Shown in pieces: positions 5,673 to 8,995 of a stretch of 8,995 nucleotides of DNA (the stretch's first letter is position 1; every line of letters starts with the position of its first letter). Under the pieces are notes generated by a model that ran no database searches, had not been told where the DNA came from, and worked only from the letters and a program-made list of their open reading frames with translations. The stretch is from Arenicellales bacterium (GTDB lineage Bacteria; Pseudomonadota; Gammaproteobacteria; BMS3Bbin11). The position numbers and the translations under genes were made by a program. Where the stretch lies: contig JARFQC010000089.1 of NCBI GenBank assembly GCA_029287965.1, forward strand, positions 1-8,995, given 5' to 3'.

Positions 5673-6682
5673 GCAAGGCTGTACTCGTTACCGGTGGCGC
5701 CGGCTATATCGGCTCACACACCTGTCATCAGCTGATCGAAGCAGGCCACAGGGTCGTCGTCGTGGATAATTTCTATTCCGGCCATCGCTGGGCGGTACCC
5801 CCGGAGGCGACACTGATTGAAGGTGATGCCGGGGATTCAGCGCTGACCAGTCGGCTGATGCGTGAGCATGATGTCGATACCGTCATCCACTTTGCCGGCC
5901 ATATCGTGGTGCCGGAATCGGTAAGCGACCCGCTCAAGTACTATCGCAACAACACCCAGAATTCACGCAACCTGATAGCCGCCTGCATTGATGCCGGTGT
6001 CCAGCAACTGGTGTTTTCATCCACCGCCGCCGTGTACGGCATCCCTGCTGAGCAGCCCGCGACCGAGCAGACAGCCACGGCGCCGATCAATGCCTACGGC
6101 CGCTCCAAGCTGATGACCGAGTGGATGCTGCAGGACGTCGCCGACCGGCCTGGCGCCGAGCCGCCGTTCCGTTTCGTTGCCCTGCGCTATTTCAATGTTG
6201 CCGGCGCACGCCCGGACCTGCGTGTCGGCCAGGCGACGCCCGAAGCCACCCACCTAATCAAGGTGGCCTGCCAGGCTGCACTGGGCCAGCGGGATTCGGT
6301 CAGCATTTTCGGTACTGATTACCCGACTCCGGACGGTACCGGCGTACGCGACTACATCCATGTTGAAGACCTCGCCTCGGCGCACCTTGCTGCACTGGAT
6401 TACCTGCGCGGCGGTGGCGATTCCCGCATCATGAACTGCGGCTACGGGCGTGGCTACTCGGTCAGGGAGGTGATGCAGATGGTCAGGCAGGTCAGCGGCG
6501 TGGATTTCAGAATAGATGAAGCACCGCGCCGAGCAGGCGACCCGCCCGAGCTGGTCGCCGGCACTTCGCTAATCCACGAGGTGCTTGACTGGACCACGCG
6601 CTACGAGGACCTGGAATTTATCTGCCGCACGGCGCTCGACTGGGAACGCGCCTGGTCGGAGCGTCAGAAGGCCACTGCATGA
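5669..6682 (+). CDS. galE: UDP-glucose 4-epimerase GalE
   Basis: A 337-residue extended short-chain dehydrogenase (E. coli GalE is 338) that interconverts UDP-glucose and UDP-galactose using tightly bound NAD. The Rossmann motif GGAGYIGSH is at 9-17 and VDNFYSGH at 32-39. The catalytic set is SSTAAVYG with Ser118 (117-124) and Tyr143-x3-Lys147 in YGRSK. The GalE-specific stretches ALRYFNVAGA (171-180) and GTDYPTPDGTGVRDYIHVEDL (from 215) are intact. At the place of E. coli Tyr299, which influences N-acetyl substrates, I align Leu295 (DPPELVAG), so activity on UDP-GlcNAc is uncertain. AAAAGGA at 5656-5662 lies 6 bases before the ATG. It overlaps waaC and waaQ by 4 bases each (ATGA). Between two heptosyltransferases, it most likely supplies UDP-galactose for LPS core or O-antigen rather than galactose catabolism; no galK, galT or galM is nearby. 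Confidence 0.95.
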   Translation: MSKAVLVTGGAGYIGSHTCHQLIEAGHRVVVVDNFYSGHRWAVPPEATLIEGDAGDSALTSRLMREHDVDTVIHFAGHIVVPESVSDPLKYYRNNTQNSRNLIAACIDAGVQQLVFSSTAAVYGIPAEQPATEQTATAPINAYGRSKLMTEWMLQDVADRPGAEPPFRFVALRYFNVAGARPDLRVGQATPEATHLIKVACQAALGQRDSVSIFGTDYPTPDGTGVRDYIHVEDLASAHLAALDYLRGGGDSRIMNCGYGRGYSVREVMQMVRQVSGVDFRIDEAPRRAGDPPELVAGTSLIHEVLDWTTRYEDLEFICRTALDWERAWSERQKATA

Positions 6683-7785
6683 AGGAGTCCTACCTTGCCG
6701 ATGCCATCGATCCTGCCCAGGTCAGGCGCGCGCTGGTTATCAAGCTGCGTCACCACGGCGACGTCCTGCTGACATCGCCGCTGTTCACGGTGCTGGCCGA
6801 GCAGATCCCGGGTATCGAAATTGATGCCCTGGTCTACGCAGACACTGCACCCATGCTCGAAGACCACCCCTGTATCACACAAGTCCACGGCATCGACCGG
6901 AGCTGGAAGCGCCAGGGCCTGAAAGTACAATGGCAGCAGGAGCGCGCTCTGCAGCAACGCCTGCGCAGGCGCAGTTATGACCTGATCATACATCTTACAG
7001 AACATGCCCGCGGGGCGAGGCTGGTAAGGCGGCTCAAGCCTTGTTACTCGGTTGCCAGGCGCTATCGCGCCAAGCGCGGCAACTGGTGGCGGCGAAGCTT
7101 CACGCATACCTACACCATCCCGAAAAAGCCACGTCATACCATAGAGGTGCACCTCGATGCCCTGCGTCGCCTGGGGCTGTATCCGGATATGGCCCACCGC
7201 CGCCTGGTGATCGAGCCCGGTGCTGCGGCGACGGCACGGGCGGAGCAGCTGCTGGAACAGTTCAGCCTGCCGGCCGATGGTTACCTGCTCATTCATCCGA
7301 CATCGCGCTGGCTGTTCAAGGGCTGGTCGCGCAAGGGCTTTGCCCGCCTGATTGACGGCCTGCACGAGGCCGGCCACAAGCTCATCATGACAGCCGCACC
7401 CGACGATCGGGAAATGGAAATTGCCCGCGCCATCCTGGATATGTGCAACGCGCCGGTCGTCGACCTGGCAGGCCAGCTGAGCCTGAAAGAGCTGGCCGCG
7501 CTGATAGACCGGGCCAGGTGTTTCATCGGCCTGGACTCGGTGCCCATGCACATCGCCGCTGCCACCTCGACGCCCTGCGTCGCCTTGTTCGGGCCCAGCG
7601 ATGAGCAGACATGGGGACCCTGGATGGTGCCGCATCGCGTTGTCAGCAATTCATTTTCATGCCGGCCGTGCGGCCTGGACGGCTGCGGCAACGGCAAGGT
7701 CAGTGACTGCCTGATGGCCATTCAACCTGAACAAGTCATTACTGCGCTAGAAGCGCTGCTGGCGGAGGCAGGCCGGGACTACTGA
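6679..7785 (+). CDS. waaQ: Heptosyltransferase III-family LPS core glycosyltransferase (WaaQ-like)
   Basis: A 368-residue GT9 protein. In E. coli, WaaQ adds the branch heptose to heptose II of the inner core from ADP-heptose in the cytoplasm. The N-terminal motif VIKLRHHGDVLLTSPLF (20-36), with Asp28 in HGD, is the WaaQ form and differs from the SSLGD of WaaC. WWRRSFTHTY (136-145) resembles the WKKSFTH of E. coli WaaQ. The donor site has Lys214 in WLFKGWSRKGF and Asp286 in GLDSVPMHIAAATSTP, then LFGPSDEQTWGPW (303-315). A cluster Cys328, Cys331, Cys336 and Cys344 (SCRPCGLDGCG---SDC) is seen in many GT9 members; its role is unknown to me. The first 16 residues extend beyond E. coli WaaQ. The start overlaps the galE stop (ATGA), with AAGG about 8 bases upstream. 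No waaF is visible in the window. The acceptor is inferred from family only. Confidence 0.88.
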   Translation: MKESYLADAIDPAQVRRALVIKLRHHGDVLLTSPLFTVLAEQIPGIEIDALVYADTAPMLEDHPCITQVHGIDRSWKRQGLKVQWQQERALQQRLRRRSYDLIIHLTEHARGARLVRRLKPCYSVARRYRAKRGNWWRRSFTHTYTIPKKPRHTIEVHLDALRRLGLYPDMAHRRLVIEPGAAATARAEQLLEQFSLPADGYLLIHPTSRWLFKGWSRKGFARLIDGLHEAGHKLIMTAAPDDREMEIARAILDMCNAPVVDLAGQLSLKELAALIDRARCFIGLDSVPMHIAAATSTPCVALFGPSDEQTWGPWMVPHRVVSNSFSCRPCGLDGCGNGKVSDCLMAIQPEQVITALEALLAEAGRDY

Positions 7786-8396
7786 TGCGCCTGCTCTTCT
7801 ACACCCGAATCTTCCGCCTGGCGGGGACCGGCGCCGAGGACTACGCCGTCAAGCTGTGCAAGGGGCTCGCCGATCGAGGGCATGAGGTCCATGTCATAGC
7901 CGATGACATAGACGCGGTGGAGGGCCTGCACACTTATGCCGATACATCCGGAATAACGCAGATCAGGGAACAGGTAAATCCGGATATGACGGTCGACTGG
8001 CAGTTTGTGCACAGGGCCGATGTGCATCGCATGGGCAGCGGGGTGCATGCTTCATTCATTCGTTACTCGCTGGACGCCTACAGCGGCGCCTCGCGTTTCT
8101 ACAAGCAACTGCGCTACCAGGGCAGGAAACACCGGGACATCATTGCACGACAGCAGCAGCTGCTGGCCGATCCCGATGCCCTGTTCCTGCCCAACTCGCA
8201 ATTTTGTGCCGGGCAGGCGTTGGAGAACGGCGCCAGGCAGGAGCATGTCGTTACGCTGCACAATGGCGTCGACACGAACCACTACCAGCCCACGCAGGAA
8301 GATGCATCGCGGCAGGCCCTGCGACATGCATGGCGGGTGCAGGTTGACGTCGTCGTATTTCTGTTCGTTGCGCACAACCTGCGGCTGAAAAACTAG
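7785..8396 (+). CDS. GT4 glycosyltransferase, N-terminal (acceptor-domain) half
   Basis: This 203-residue piece is what normal translation would make. It is the GT-B N-terminal domain: a first beta strand MRLLFYTRIF, GTGAEDYAVKLCKGLADRGHEVHVIAD (14-40) as the usual Gly-rich loop and helix, and LFLPNSQF (133-140). It continues into the domain link VVTLHNGVDTNHYQP (155-169), typical of GT4 enzymes. It ends at FVAHNLRLKN, inside the first strand region of the C-terminal domain, where family members usually continue as LKG--TLL. It therefore stops just as the donor-binding domain begins and should be inactive alone. Confidence 0.7.
   Translation: MRLLFYTRIFRLAGTGAEDYAVKLCKGLADRGHEVHVIADDIDAVEGLHTYADTSGITQIREQVNPDMTVDWQFVHRADVHRMGSGVHASFIRYSLDAYSGASRFYKQLRYQGRKHRDIIARQQQLLADPDALFLPNSQFCAGQALENGARQEHVVTLHNGVDTNHYQPTQEDASRQALRHAWRVQVDVVVFLFVAHNLRLKN
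8394..8396 (+). other. In-frame TAG codon splitting the GT4 gene
   Basis: The context is AAA AAC TAG ACG TTG CTG, in the same frame upstream and downstream. One base change from a sense codon such as TTG, AAG, CAG or TGG would produce it. All nine other complete plus-strand frames in the window, counting the end of this gene, stop at TGA, so TAG here does not look like a normal gene end. Confidence 0.85.
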
Positions 8397-8399
8397 ACG

Positions 8400-8882
8400 T
8401 TGCTGGCGCGCATATTTGCCCGCCTGCTGAACTCGCCACAATTCAAGCTGGTGGTTATCGGCAAGCACCGCCCCCTGCGCCTGCCCGGCAACTGCAGGTA
8501 CACCGGCAAGGCTGACGACATGGCGGCCGTGTACCGTGCGGCAGACGTTTTTCTGCACCCGACCTACTATGATTCCTGCGCCAATGTCGTGCTCGAAGCC
8601 ATGAGCAGCGGACTGCCCGTCATCGCCAGTGACCGATGCGGCGCCAATGAGCTGATCACGGATGGTGAATCAGGTTTTGAATTGCCGGTGGTCGGTAAGC
8701 ATGCCGTGATCAGGGATGCATGGATGGAACGGATCATCATGCTCGGCAATGATGCAGCAGTGCGACAGCGTATCGGCCAGTATGCCAGGCGCGCCATGCA
8801 GGATAATGATTTCCAGCTCTACCTCACGAAGTTTGAAGCCGAGCTGGAAAAAGCCCTGCGCGCCAGGCAGGCCACCGCCTGA
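8400..8882 (+). CDS. GT4 glycosyltransferase, C-terminal (donor-domain) half
   Basis: About 160 residues follow the amber codon. They form an intact Glycos_transf_1 domain: FKLVVIGKHRP (15-25 from TTG 8400), YTGKADDMAAVYRAADVFLHPTYYDS (34-59), then CANVVLEAMSSGLPVIASD and GANELITDGESGFE. Glu66 and the acidic Asp58 stand where the GT4 E-x7-E motif binds the nucleotide-sugar phosphates. The TTG at 8400 is only the first possible start after TAG. No Shine-Dalgarno precedes it, so independent translation is doubtful. The retained conservation up to the stop implies the interruption is recent or artefactual. Confidence 0.7.
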   Translation: MLARIFARLLNSPQFKLVVIGKHRPLRLPGNCRYTGKADDMAAVYRAADVFLHPTYYDSCANVVLEAMSSGLPVIASDRCGANELITDGESGFELPVVGKHAVIRDAWMERIIMLGNDAAVRQRIGQYARRAMQDNDFQLYLTKFEAELEKALRARQATA

Positions 8883-8995
8883 TCAGTAAGCCTGTATCAG
8901 GTACCACTCGCTTGCCTCATCGAGACCATCACGCACCGTGTATACCGGTGAGTAGCCGATCAGTTCAGCCGCTTTGCTGATGTCGGCAAGGGAGT
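8883..8995 (-). CDS. NAD-dependent sugar-nucleotide epimerase/dehydratase, C-terminal tail (partial)
   Basis: Read leftward from the window end, this frame gives 36 residues and stops at the TGA complementary to 8883-8885. The tail SLADISKAAELIGYSP, then VRDGLDEASEWY, matches the end of extended-SDR sugar-nucleotide epimerases (UDP-glucuronate or UDP-N-acetylglucosamine 4-epimerase type), which commonly end as ADISKAKELLGYxP----EEGL---VEWY. The NAD-binding and catalytic parts lie beyond the window, so the substrate is unknown. It converges on the GT4 gene with no bases between the two stop codons. It suggests the polysaccharide locus goes on to the right. Confidence 0.78.
   Translation of the reverse strand, partial: SLADISKAAELIGYSPVYTVRDGLDEASEWYLIQAY

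Larger units (their letters stand above)
7785..8882 (+). pseudogene. GT4 glycosyltransferase interrupted by an in-frame amber codon
   Basis: One frame of 366 codons runs from ATG 7785 to TGA 8880-8882 and is broken only by TAG at 8394-8396 (codon 204). Both halves keep conserved GT4 features and are collinear, so this is one gene with a nonsense codon rather than two genes. A WaaG-like LPS core glucosyltransferase role is plausible from the WaaG-like HPTYYDSCANVVLEA motif and the neighbours, but donor and acceptor cannot be assigned. The start codon overlaps the waaQ stop by one base (TGATG), with GGGA 6 bases upstream, so it is translationally coupled. Likely causes are a nonsense mutation or a consensus error; readthrough is possible but unsupported. 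With no readthrough, the N-terminal product alone would lack the donor-binding domain. Confidence 0.8.

Noticed and set aside
6664..7635. Long minus-strand open frame (323 codons) opposite waaQ
   Set aside because: It is a shadow of a clear GT9 gene with no recognisable domain and no ribosome-binding context.
8149..8165. CAGCAGCAGCTGCTG repeat and palindrome
   Set aside because: It encodes ordinary Gln-Gln-Gln-Leu-Leu in the GT4 gene and shows no sign of being a regulatory site or expanded repeat.
8394..8396. TAG as programmed pyrrolysine or other recoding
   Set aside because: GT4 glycosyltransferases are not known to use it, no recoding stem-loop is evident, and a nonsense mutation or base error is simpler.
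8400..8402. TTG as the true start of an independent second glycosyltransferase gene
   Set aside because: It has no Shine-Dalgarno, shares the frame of the upstream half, and the encoded protein lacks the GT-B N-terminal domain, which sits just before the amber codon.

Overview
The window looks like a stretch of a free-living gammaproteobacterial chromosome, probably an assembled contig from an uncultured or environmental organism. The reasons are moderately high GC, densely packed genes, a RimO of E. coli-like length and layout, and a set of heptosyltransferases typical of Gram-negative LPS core assembly. The genus cannot be told from the sequence. Bases 1-19 are not genomic: they match the Tn5 mosaic-end adapter used in tagmentation libraries, so the true sequence starts at base 20.

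Left part (20-1000). A minus-strand gene cut by the contig end encodes the membrane-anchored N-terminus of a probable endonuclease I-like protein. A short intergenic region with a perfect 10-bp palindrome separates it from a divergent plus-strand gene for a secreted DUF922 protein with an HExxH motif.

Middle part (1001-4659). A complete rimO (ribosomal protein S12 methylthiotransferase) is followed, after 81 bases, by a ten-helix SLAC1/TehA-type transporter. Next come an inositol-monophosphatase-family phosphatase and a DUF523/TudS-type protein with the family's three cluster cysteines. These last three are 2-3 bases apart.

Right part (4647-8882). An LPS core cassette continues the same transcription unit without a break: waaC (heptosyltransferase I), galE (UDP-glucose 4-epimerase), waaQ (heptosyltransferase III family) and a GT4 glycosyltransferase. 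Each gene overlaps the next by 1-4 bases, and waaC overlaps DUF523 by 13 bases if the start argued here is right. Together they would add heptose to the inner core, supply UDP-galactose and extend the core in the cytoplasm. The window ends with the C-terminal tail of a convergent sugar-nucleotide epimerase, suggesting that the polysaccharide locus continues.

The two strongest anomalies are in this cassette. waaC has no ATG, GTG or TTG that keeps its conserved N-terminus; a CTG codon seven bases after a strong GGGAGG Shine-Dalgarno is the evident start. The GT4 gene is split by one in-frame amber codon, with intact sequence on both sides in the same frame. I found no RNA genes, insertion sequences, CRISPR arrays or convincing terminators, and no gene-free stretch above about 120 bases.
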